From Algibacter sp045066735 (GTDB lineage Bacteria; Bacteroidota; Bacteroidia; Flavobacteriales; Flavobacteriaceae): 64,000 bases of DNA. Shown here one piece after another: positions 43,852-51,140 of the stretch. A program made the translations under genes and the position numbers. Where the stretch lies: the NCBI RefSeq assembly GCF_045066735.1, contig NZ_JBISHH010000023.1, forward strand, positions 186,001 to 250,000. The letters are read 5' to 3'. Numbering within the stretch: position 1 is the stretch's first letter; each line of letters starts with the position of its first letter. The notes below the pieces were generated by a model, which was not told the origin of the DNA, ran no database searches, and saw nothing but the letters and a program-made list of their open reading frames with translations.

Positions 43852-44556
43852 ATGAAAACAATATTTAATAAAATAGGATTAATTCTTTTAGCACTTATTC
43901 TTACAGTAAATGTAACAAGTTGTAAATCGGTACAAAATGCAAACAACAAACAAAAAGGTGGTGCCATTGGTGCCGCTGGTGGTGCAATTTTAGGCGCTAT
44001 TATTGGCAATAATGTTGGTAAAGGTGGCAATGGAGAACTTGGTGCTGTTATTGGTGGTGTTATTGGCGGTGGCGCTGGTGTACTTATTGGTAACAAAATG
44101 GACAAACAAGCCCAAACAATTGAAAACGAAATTCCAGGAGCTAAAGTAGAACGTGTAGACGATGGTATTGTGGTAACTTTTGATGAAAATAGTGGTGTAT
44201 ATTTCAATACAGCTAAATACAATGTTAACGAAGCTTCACAAGAAACTTTAAATAAATTAATTGCTGTTTTTAAAGAATACCCAGACACCAACGTATTGGT
44301 TGTTGGCCATACAGATAGTGTTGGTAGCGAAGAATCAAACCTAACATTATCTAAAAACAGAGCCAATGCCGTTACCGATTATTTTTTAAGTAAAGGATTA
44401 AGCGCTAGCCGTTTTACTACAAATTGGTTTGGTGAAGCACAACCAACTCATGATAATACTACAGCAGAAGGTCGTGCAAAAAATAGAAGAGTAAACATCG
44501 CCATCTTACCTAATGAAAAAATGATTGATGATGCTAAAACTGAAGCAGGACAATAA
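43852..44556 (+). CDS. OmpA family lipoprotein with glycine zipper
   Basis: A 234-residue outer-membrane protein. Its lipoprotein-type signal ends in VNVTSC. A glycine zipper (~38-85: GAAGGAILGAIIG and GAVIGGVIGGGAGVLIG) would insert in the membrane. The C-terminal OmpA domain (~110-228) binds peptidoglycan, with VVGHTDSVGSEESNLTLSKNRA and TTAEGRAKNRRVNIAI carrying the diaminopimelate-binding Asp and Arg. Its role is to tether the outer membrane to murein. It is in an operon with the lipocalin-like gene and ends at a strong terminator. Confidence 0.93.
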   Translation: MKTIFNKIGLILLALILTVNVTSCKSVQNANNKQKGGAIGAAGGAILGAIIGNNVGKGGNGELGAVIGGVIGGGAGVLIGNKMDKQAQTIENEIPGAKVERVDDGIVVTFDENSGVYFNTAKYNVNEASQETLNKLIAVFKEYPDTNVLVVGHTDSVGSEESNLTLSKNRANAVTDYFLSKGLSASRFTTNWFGEAQPTHDNTTAEGRAKNRRVNIAILPNEKMIDDAKTEAGQ

Positions 44557-44581
44557 GCTTCTTTTTTAAACAAACTATATT

Positions 44582-44608
44582 AAGGCTATCTTTTAAAAAG
44601 ATAGCCTT
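44582..44608 (+). terminator. Terminator after the OmpA family gene
   Basis: A 12-bp stem (AAGGCTATCTTT with AAAGATAGCCTT) followed by six T on the plus strand. It also faces the convergent polymerase gene. Confidence 0.85.
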
Positions 44609-44624
44609 TTTTATTTTGTAAAAG

Positions 44625-47618
44625 CTATCCAATCTTTAATTTAGTATTGGTTATAAATTTTGGAGAGGGATCACTATACCGTGGATCTTGAATAATAGCA
44701 AGTTTTTCCATGGTAATAACTTCTATCGTTATACAATCGAACTCATCGATAACCTTGCCAGTAATGGTATAAATACCCTTGCCACGAAATGGATATTTAC
44801 TCGCTACAGGCGGAAAATGCACTGTATCAATAAAATCTCCATCAAAATCTAAAAAGGTTCCAAAATGCATATATTTTCCATTTGATGTTCGCGTATTTTT
44901 TGTGGTTACCAAATAGGCTTCAATAGAAATATTTCTGTTTTTAAACTTTGGTAATAACGCGGCACGTAATGGCTGTACAGCTTTTTGCTCCAACAAACTA
45001 AACGGATTACATAATGTAAACCCTAAAAGCTCTAAAGCATCAAAAGCATTTTCTAATGCTGTACTTGGCAGTTCGGGTGTTTTATACTGAACACGTTCGG
45101 TTTCAAATAGATTAATAACATGATCTTGAACTACAGTTTTGCTTATTTTTAAATGCGCACTCCAAAGTAACTCACGTTTATTAACACCTGTAAACCGGAA
45201 CGCATTTATTTTTATAAGAATTGCGGTTTGCTCTACTGATATATTTATGCGTTCGATAAAATCGTCTAAACTTTTAAACACTCCATTTTTATCCCGCTCT
45301 AAAAGCAATTTTTGAATAGTTTTAGCTTCTAAACCATGCAAAAACATAAAACCTAAATAAATTATTTTTCCTTTAATAAAAGCTTCATTAAAACTGGTAT
45401 TAACACAAGGTGCTTCAATAATTCCACCGTGCATTCTAGCTTCATGCACATATAGTTCCGTACTATAAAAACCACCAAAATTATTAATAGTGGCTACCAT
45501 ATATTCTAAGGGGTAATATGCCTTTAAAAATAAGCTTTGGTAGCTTTCTACGGCGTAAGAAGCCGAATGTCCCTTTGCAAACGCATAACCAGCAAAACTT
45601 TCAATTTGTTTCCAAATCTCTTCAACCACATCTAGAGGTTCTCCTTTTTGCTTACAATTATTAAAAAAAAGCTGCTTTACAGATAAAAACTCATCACGCG
45701 ACCTAAACTTACCAGACATCCCCCGTCTTAACTTATCGGCTTCAGCCAAAGTTAATCCACCAAAATAATGTGCTACTTTAATAACATCTTCTTGATACAC
45801 CATAACACCATAAGTTTCTGGCATAATATTAAGTAAAACTGGATGTGCCGTTTTACAACGCTCCGGGTTGCGATAACGCAAAATGTATTCGCGCATCATT
45901 CCTGATTTTGAAACACCAGGACGAATAATAGAACTAGCTGCCACCAAACCCAAATAATTATCAACTTGTAACTTTTTAAGCAGCATACGCATAGCAGGAG
46001 ATTCTACGTAAAAACAACCAATAGCCTGAGCATTTCTCAAAATGTGCTTTATGTTTTCATCTGTTTTAAACCCTTTAATATCATGTATATCAATAGGCGG
46101 TTTTTCTGGATGATTATATTTTACAATATTGACCGTATCTTTAATTTTCCCTAAACCACGCTGACTTAAAATATCGAATTTATAAAGTCCAATATCTTCA
46201 GCAACTACCATGTCAAAATTTGTAGTAGCAAAGCCTTTCGGCGGAAAAAACGTTGCTGTATAATAGTGAATAGGCTTTTCTGAAATAATAATTCCGCTAG
46301 CATGAATACCCAAATAGTTAGGAAATCCCTGAATATATTCACTGTAAACAATAACTAATTGCGACAGTTTATCCAAGGTTTTTATATTGTAATGCCCTTT
46401 GCTTAACATATCTATTTCAGCTTTTGGCAATCCAAAAACTTTGCCCAATTCACGTACCGATGCTTTAAACTTAAACGTATTATAAACCGCTAAAAGCGCT
46501 GTATTTTTAAAAGTTTTAAAAATGAATTCCGTAATATCATCCCGATCGGTCCATGAAAAATCAATATCAAAATCGGGAGGGTTTTTTCTATATAAATTTA
46601 TAAAACGTTCAAAATATAAATCGAGCTCTACAGGGTCTACATCTGTAATCCGTAACAAATAAGCCACAATACTATTAGCTCCACTACCCCGACCTACGTA
46701 ATAATAATTTTTACTTCGGGCATATTTTAAAATTTTCCAGTTCATTAAAAAATATGATACAAAATTCTTCTCTTTAATAATGCTTAATTCTTTTTCTATC
46801 CGGTTAAAAATAACACCATCGGGTTTTTTATATCGATAATCTAAACCATCATAAGTAAGCTTCTTTAGTAATTTAAAATCTAAATCTTCGCTTTTAGTGT
46901 ACGATTTTTGATTGTTTGGTATATCACCCGAAAAATCAAAATTTACAGAACATTGATTTAAAACAGATTTTGTGTTTTCAATAATTTCAGGGAATTCATT
47001 ATAAACTTCACTGAGCACTTTAGCAGAAAGCATGATGTCGGCTTCTTTTCCTTCTTCACTTTTATCTAGTTTACTTAATAGCGTATTATTATCAATAGCA
47101 CGCAATAAACGGTGTGTATTGAATCCTTTTTTATTTTCAAAGGACACTGATTGAAAAACAACTAGTTTCTCCCGATTTTGATTCCATTTAGAAAATTTAA
47201 TTTTATTTAAATCTTCTGGTTTTACACCTAAATACTCAAACTTTTTTAAGTTGAAATTTTTACCATATTTATAGGGATAAATAACCAAAGCATCTTCTAA
47301 AACATCCGCTTCATTTGGTATTGTTAGGCTAGCATTGTGCAAAAAAGTAGATAAGTACCTATTAATATTATGAAAGCCTTTATTATTTTTAGCAAGCATT
47401 ACAAATTGTTGCTTCGCACCATTCCTAAAATCTACACCTAACACTGGTTTTATATTATATTTTTTCGACAACCGAACAAAATCTAAGCATGCCGATGTGT
47501 TATTAATATCGGTTAATGCCATAGTTTTAAAACCATTTTTAGCAGAAATGGCAAGTAATTTTTCAGGACTTATCGTCCCGTAACGTAGGCTATAATATGA
47601 ATGACAATTTAAATACAT
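44625..47618 (-). CDS. DnaE-type DNA polymerase III alpha subunit, error-prone (ImuC/DnaE2-like)
   Basis: A C-family DNA polymerase of 997 residues, shorter than a replicative DnaE. I chose the ATG at 47618 because MYLNCHSYYSLRYGT opens the PHP domain; an in-frame upstream GTG (47678) would run into the divergent promoter region. The PHP domain is degenerate: the usual HxH reads NCH and the TDH motif reads TDI (37-38). The polymerase core keeps PDFDIDF (348-354), GRGSGANSIVAYLL and GFKTDENIKHI. The C-terminal third includes the OB-fold. It is divergent from an HTH-S24 repressor and a UmuD-like gene, which marks it as a damage-induced translesion polymerase rather than the replicase. This role is inferred from context and shape. 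Confidence 0.88.
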   Translation of the reverse strand: MYLNCHSYYSLRYGTISPEKLLAISAKNGFKTMALTDINNTSACLDFVRLSKKYNIKPVLGVDFRNGAKQQFVMLAKNNKGFHNINRYLSTFLHNASLTIPNEADVLEDALVIYPYKYGKNFNLKKFEYLGVKPEDLNKIKFSKWNQNREKLVVFQSVSFENKKGFNTHRLLRAIDNNTLLSKLDKSEEGKEADIMLSAKVLSEVYNEFPEIIENTKSVLNQCSVNFDFSGDIPNNQKSYTKSEDLDFKLLKKLTYDGLDYRYKKPDGVIFNRIEKELSIIKEKNFVSYFLMNWKILKYARSKNYYYVGRGSGANSIVAYLLRITDVDPVELDLYFERFINLYRKNPPDFDIDFSWTDRDDITEFIFKTFKNTALLAVYNTFKFKASVRELGKVFGLPKAEIDMLSKGHYNIKTLDKLSQLVIVYSEYIQGFPNYLGIHASGIIISEKPIHYYTATFFPPKGFATTNFDMVVAEDIGLYKFDILSQRGLGKIKDTVNIVKYNHPEKPPIDIHDIKGFKTDENIKHILRNAQAIGCFYVESPAMRMLLKKLQVDNYLGLVAASSIIRPGVSKSGMMREYILRYRNPERCKTAHPVLLNIMPETYGVMVYQEDVIKVAHYFGGLTLAEADKLRRGMSGKFRSRDEFLSVKQLFFNNCKQKGEPLDVVEEIWKQIESFAGYAFAKGHSASYAVESYQSLFLKAYYPLEYMVATINNFGGFYSTELYVHEARMHGGIIEAPCVNTSFNEAFIKGKIIYLGFMFLHGLEAKTIQKLLLERDKNGVFKSLDDFIERINISVEQTAILIKINAFRFTGVNKRELLWSAHLKISKTVVQDHVINLFETERVQYKTPELPSTALENAFDALELLGFTLCNPFSLLEQKAVQPLRAALLPKFKNRNISIEAYLVTTKNTRTSNGKYMHFGTFLDFDGDFIDTVHFPPVASKYPFRGKGIYTITGKVIDEFDCITIEVITMEKLAIIQDPRYSDPSPKFITNTKLKIG

Positions 47619-47626
47619 AAGTTTTA

Positions 47627-47634
47627 CAAAATTA
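47627..47634 (-). promoter_or_regulatory. -7 promoter box of the DnaE-like gene
   Basis: TAATTTTG on the minus strand is a perfect TAnnTTTG, only 9 nt before the ATG at 47618, so the transcript would be nearly leaderless. Confidence 0.5.
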
Positions 47635-47659
47635 GCTACATTTAAAAGTAATTGTTGCT

Positions 47660-47667
47660 TACATTTG
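47660..47667 (+). promoter_or_regulatory. -7 promoter box of the LexA-like gene
   Basis: TACATTTG is a perfect TAnnTTTG, 31 nt before the ATG at 47699. It lies inside the interrupted palindrome TTAC-N7-GTAA (47659-47673), a possible repressor site. Confidence 0.5.
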
Positions 47668-47698
47668 TAGTAAACCAAATTAAATATTTAAAAAAGTC

Positions 47699-48481
47699 AT
47701 GAAATTCATTCAATCGAATATTAAACATTTACGGTCTCTGAAAAGTTTTTCTCAGGAGCGTTTTGCGGACGAATTAGGTTGGACACGCTCCATTGTGGGT
47801 TCTTATGAAGAAGGACGCTCAGAACCTCCTATAGGTCGTTTAATAGAGCTTTCATCTTATTTTAGTATACCAATAGATATTTTGGTTAAAAACGATTTAC
47901 GTCGTACTAAAAACACCTCATTCATTGAAGTAGGAAACAAGCGTGTGTTATTTCCGGTAACGGTAAACGATATGGACGAAGATTTAATAGAAATTGTGCC
48001 TTCTAAAGCTTCAGCTGGTTATTTACAAGGTTATGCCGATCCGGAATATATTGAGCAACTTCAAAAAATAAAACTGCCCTTTTTACCTACAGGAACACAT
48101 CGTGCATTCCCAATAAGTGGCGACTCTATGCTGCCTGTAAAAGATGGTTCTTTTATTGTTGCAAAATTTATAGATACTATAACCGATGTAAAAAACGGGC
48201 GCACTTATATTGTACTAACCAAAGACGATGGTTTGGTATATAAACGTGTTTATAATAAAATTAAAGAAAAAGACTGTTTAGAGTTACATTCTGACAACAA
48301 ACTATATACACCATACGATGTAAAAACGGACGATATTATGGAGATTTGGGAATTTACTTGCTGTATTAACACACAGGAATATAGCCAAGAAGAACTTAAG
48401 CTAAGTAGCATTGTAAACATGTTTCAAGAACTAAAAATTGAATTAAAATCGATTAAAGGCTTAGAAAATTATGTTTTGTAA
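47699..48481 (+). CDS. HTH-XRE plus S24 peptidase repressor (LexA-like)
   Basis: A 260-residue self-cleaving repressor. The N-terminal XRE helix-turn-helix (~8-60) contains SQERFADELGWTRSIVGSYE. The C-terminal S24 domain (~125-225) has the nucleophile S143 in ISGDSMLP and the general-base K182 in GLVYKRV. The likely autocleavage site is A106-G107 in SKASAGYLQG. A coiled-coil-like helix ends the protein (LSSIVNMFQELKIELKSIK). Flavobacteria often use such proteins instead of, or besides, a classic LexA. It is divergent from the DnaE-like polymerase and upstream of the UmuD-like gene, so it is the likely damage-responsive repressor of this cassette. Confidence 0.92.
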   Translation: MKFIQSNIKHLRSLKSFSQERFADELGWTRSIVGSYEEGRSEPPIGRLIELSSYFSIPIDILVKNDLRRTKNTSFIEVGNKRVLFPVTVNDMDEDLIEIVPSKASAGYLQGYADPEYIEQLQKIKLPFLPTGTHRAFPISGDSMLPVKDGSFIVAKFIDTITDVKNGRTYIVLTKDDGLVYKRVYNKIKEKDCLELHSDNKLYTPYDVKTDDIMEIWEFTCCINTQEYSQEELKLSSIVNMFQELKIELKSIKGLENYVL

Positions 48482-48582
48482 CCAACGAGCTCATTTTAAT
48501 ATTATAATAACCAACCTAAATAATGATACTTATATAATTTTTTAAAACACCAAAATATCATTAAAAATAAAACAAAAAACCG

Positions 48583-49029
48583 ATGGCTATACAGCTAAAA
48601 AAATCTGCACCTTTAACGCTTTTTAATCCTGAAGAAACTGAAAACTCAGGCGCGCTTTATTTCGACACAGGGATTTCGGCAGGTTACCCTGCTCCTACCG
48701 AAGATTTTAGCCAACAGCATTTATCTTTGGACACCGAGCTTGTTAGAAACAAGGAAACCACATTTTATGCACGTGTAAGCGGTCAATCTATGATTGGTGC
48801 AGGACTAGATGATAACGATTTATTGGTAATAGATAGAAGCATAGAACCCACAAATAATAAAATTGCGGTTTGCTTTTTAGATGGTGAGTTTACTGTTAAG
48901 CGTTTAAAAGTGGATAAAGATGAAATGTGGTTAAAACCCGAAAACCCAAACTACCCTATTATTAAAATTACTAGTGATAATAAGTTTCTTATTTGGGGTA
49001 TAGTAACTAATGTAATTAAAAAGGTATAA
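48583..49029 (+). CDS. umuD: UmuD-like S24 peptidase (Pol V accessory subunit type)
   Basis: A 148-residue S24 protein without a DNA-binding domain, the size of UmuD. The self-cleavage site is A33-G34 in GISAGYPAPTEDF (UmuD has CGFPSPAADY). The catalytic Ser is S69 in SGQSMIGAG and the Lys is K106 in FTVKRLKV. After RecA-stimulated cleavage, UmuD' normally pairs with UmuC. It lies 101 bp after the LexA-like gene. Unusually, no umuC follows: a strong terminator and then atpC on the other strand come next. The partner must be encoded elsewhere, or the protein acts with the neighbouring DnaE-like enzyme. Confidence 0.92.
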   Translation: MAIQLKKSAPLTLFNPEETENSGALYFDTGISAGYPAPTEDFSQQHLSLDTELVRNKETTFYARVSGQSMIGAGLDDNDLLVIDRSIEPTNNKIAVCFLDGEFTVKRLKVDKDEMWLKPENPNYPIIKITSDNKFLIWGIVTNVIKKV

Positions 49030-49063
49030 ATATTAGGCCACATTATACTTAAATATAAAGCAT

Positions 49064-49095
49064 AAAAAATGCGAAGCTAAAGCTTCGCATTTTTT
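49064..49095 (+). terminator. Bidirectional terminator between umuD-like gene and atpC
   Basis: A stem of 14-15 bp (ATGCGAAGCT with AGCTTCGCAT plus A/T extension) around AA, with T runs on both strands. Confidence 0.88.
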
Positions 49096-49116
49096 ATATA
49101 ATATAAACTTGATGTT

Positions 49117-49395
49117 TTAGTCTGCTAAAACAATCAACTTATTGTTTTTTAATTCTAACGTTCCAGAGTTAATTTTTAACAATGTTGCTCCTTTTGCGTT
49201 TTTAGTAAATTTATCTTGAACCGCTTCATCTAATTCTACGTTTCCTGAAATTTTCACAAAACCTTCTTTTAAAATAGATATAATTGGCACGTGATTATTT
49301 AACATTTCAAATTCGCCATTTACTCCTGGAACAGCAACGCTAGTTACTTCTCCACTAAATAAGGTTGCTTCTGGTGATACAATTTCTAAATACAT
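49117..49395 (-). CDS. atpC: ATP synthase F1 epsilon subunit (short form)
   Basis: A 92-residue protein made only of the N-terminal beta-sandwich of the epsilon subunit (YLEIVSPEATLFSGEVTSVAVPG seen in parts, EFEMLNNHVPIISIL, LIVLAD end). It lacks the C-terminal helical hairpin that gives auto-inhibition in ~135-residue homologues. The short form is usual in Bacteroidota. It links the F1 head to the c-ring rotor. It follows atpD after a 79-bp spacer made of a 7-bp periodic repeat. Confidence 0.93.
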   Translation of the reverse strand: MYLEIVSPEATLFSGEVTSVAVPGVNGEFEMLNNHVPIISILKEGFVKISGNVELDEAVQDKFTKNAKGATLLKINSGTLELKNNKLIVLAD

Positions 49396-49403
49396 AATTT
49401 TTA

Positions 49404-49473
49404 AGTATTCCGTAATCAGTATTCAGTATTCAGTCGCGTAATGCTGACTGTTGACTTATAACTGCTTACTAGG
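49404..49473 (-). repeat. Heptad-periodic repeat between atpD and atpC
   Basis: On the minus strand the spacer reads as consecutive 7-mers: AGTAAGC, AGTTATA, AGTCAAC, AGTCAGC, then after a short break ACTGAAT, ACTGAAT, ACTGATT, ACGGAAT and ACT. AGT heptads thus face ACT heptads, giving a loose inverted repeat in which three of every seven bases can pair. It holds no gene. Confidence 0.65.
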
Positions 49474-49474
49474 T

Positions 49475-50983
49475 TTACGCTTCAGCTAACATTTTATCTC
49501 CAGCTTCAATAGCTTCTTCAATAGTTCCTTTAAGGTTAAACGCTGCTTCTGGTAAGTGATCTAATTCACCATCCATAATCATGTTAAATCCTTTAATAGT
49601 TTCTTTAATATCTACTAAAACACCTTTAAGACCTGTAAATTGCTCTGCAACGTGGAAAGGTTGAGATAAGAAACGTTGTACACGTCTTGCTCTACCTACG
49701 GCTAATTTATCTTCTTCAGATAATTCCTCCATACCAAGGATAGCAATAATATCTTGTAATTCTTTGTAACGTTGTAATAACTCTTTAACACGTTGTGCAC
49801 AGTTATAGTGATCGTCACCTAAAATATCAGCAGTTAAAATTCTTGAAGTAGAATCTAATGGATCTACCGCAGGATAAATACCTAACTCAGCAATTTTACG
49901 AGACAATACTGTTGTTGCATCTAAGTGAGCAAAGGTTGTTGCCGGTGCAGGATCCGTTAAATCATCCGCAGGTACGTATACCGCTTGTACAGATGTAATA
50001 GAACCTCTTTTAGTTGAAGTAATACGCTCTTGCATAGCACCCATTTCTGTTGCTAATGTTGGTTGATAACCTACCGCAGAAGGCATACGACCTAATAATG
50101 CAGATACCTCAGAACCAGCTTGTGTAAAACGGAAGATATTATCTACGAAGAATAATACATCTTTCCCTTGTCCTTCACCAGCACCATCACGGAAATACTC
50201 AGCAATAGTTAAACCAGATAATGCTACACGAGCACGAGCTCCAGGAGGCTCATTCATTTGTCCGAATACGAAAGTCGCTTTAGACTCTTTCATTCCAGCT
50301 TTATCAACTTTAGATAAATCCCATCCGCCTTCTTCCATAGAATGCATAAAGTCATCACCATACTTGATAATTCCCGACTCTAACATCTCACGTAGTAAAT
50401 CATTTCCTTCACGAGTTCTTTCACCCACTCCAGCAAATACAGATAAACCACCGTGTCCTTTTGCTATATTGTTAATCAACTCCTGAATTAATACTGTTTT
50501 ACCTACTCCAGCACCACCAAATAAACCAATTTTACCACCTTTTGCATAAGGCTCAATTAAATCGATTACTTTAATACCAGTAAATAAAACTTCAGTAGAA
50601 GTTGATAAATCCTCAAATTTTGGTGCTTGACGGTGAATTGGTAACCCAGCTTCTCCAGCTTTAGGTAAATCTCCAAGACCATCAATAGCATCTCCAATTA
50701 CGTTGAATAAACGTCCATAAACGTCATCACCAACAGGCATTTGTATTGGTGCACCCGTAGCATTAACCTCTGTCCCTCTGCTTAATCCATCAGAAGAATC
50801 CATAGCAATAGTACGCACAGTATCTTCACCAATGTGAGATTGTACTTCTAATACTAAAAGCGATCCATCTGCTTTTTTAATTTCTAATGAATCATAAATT
50901 TTTGGAAGTTCAGCACCAGCTCCGAATTCAACATCGATAACTGGACCTACTATTTGTGCAACTTTACCTGTAACTTTAGACAT
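49475..50983 (-). CDS. atpD: ATP synthase F1 beta subunit
   Basis: Catalytic subunit of F1, 502 residues. The Walker A motif is GGAGVGKTVLI (~155-165) and the catalytic Glu lies in GERTREGNDL. The Walker B Asp is in VLFFVDNIFRFTQAGSE. The signature PAVDPLDSTSR and the DELSEED-loop equivalent (ELSEEDKL) are also present. It is separated here from the other ATP synthase subunits and forms an atpD-atpC unit, as is usual in Bacteroidota. A -7 box lies at 51044-51051. Confidence 0.98.
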   Translation of the reverse strand: MSKVTGKVAQIVGPVIDVEFGAGAELPKIYDSLEIKKADGSLLVLEVQSHIGEDTVRTIAMDSSDGLSRGTEVNATGAPIQMPVGDDVYGRLFNVIGDAIDGLGDLPKAGEAGLPIHRQAPKFEDLSTSTEVLFTGIKVIDLIEPYAKGGKIGLFGGAGVGKTVLIQELINNIAKGHGGLSVFAGVGERTREGNDLLREMLESGIIKYGDDFMHSMEEGGWDLSKVDKAGMKESKATFVFGQMNEPPGARARVALSGLTIAEYFRDGAGEGQGKDVLFFVDNIFRFTQAGSEVSALLGRMPSAVGYQPTLATEMGAMQERITSTKRGSITSVQAVYVPADDLTDPAPATTFAHLDATTVLSRKIAELGIYPAVDPLDSTSRILTADILGDDHYNCAQRVKELLQRYKELQDIIAILGMEELSEEDKLAVGRARRVQRFLSQPFHVAEQFTGLKGVLVDIKETIKGFNMIMDGELDHLPEAAFNLKGTIEEAIEAGDKMLAEA

Positions 50984-51043
50984 TACTTATGTGTTTAATA
51001 TTATGCGTTTTAATTCAGTGAAAACACTTTGAGTTTTCGCGTG

Positions 51044-51051
51044 CAAATATA
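51044..51051 (-). promoter_or_regulatory. -7 promoter box of atpD-atpC
   Basis: TATATTTG on the minus strand is a perfect TAnnTTTG, 61 nt before the atpD start. The leader between contains GAAAAC/GTTTTC arms that could form a small hairpin. Confidence 0.55.
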
Positions 51052-51087
51052 GTGGTTTTAATTTAAAATGAAAGTCGTTTTTATAAT

Positions 51088-51119
51088 AAAAAAACGCATT
51101 CCATTGGAACACGTTTTTT
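51088..51119 (-). terminator. Terminator of the TonB-SGNH operon
   Basis: A stem AAAAAACG..TTCC with GGAA..CGTTTTTT (two internal mismatches) around ATT, ~20 nt after the SGNH lipoprotein stop. A T run follows on the minus strand. Confidence 0.65.
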
Positions 51120-51140
51120 ATATTTTTAATAATTGCGCTT

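Noticed and set aside
43752..44366. A 204-codon open frame on the minus strand, antisense to the lipocalin/OmpA genes
   Set aside because: It is opposite the glycine-zipper and OmpA coding region. Its Pro/Thr/Leu-rich translation is what the antisense of Gly/Ala-rich codons gives, and the plus-strand genes are secure.
47699..49029. A prophage repressor and prophage remnant
   Set aside because: The HTH-S24 and UmuD-like genes could suggest phage, but no integrase, structural or lysis genes or attachment repeats are nearby, and the DnaE-like polymerase fits a mutagenesis cassette.
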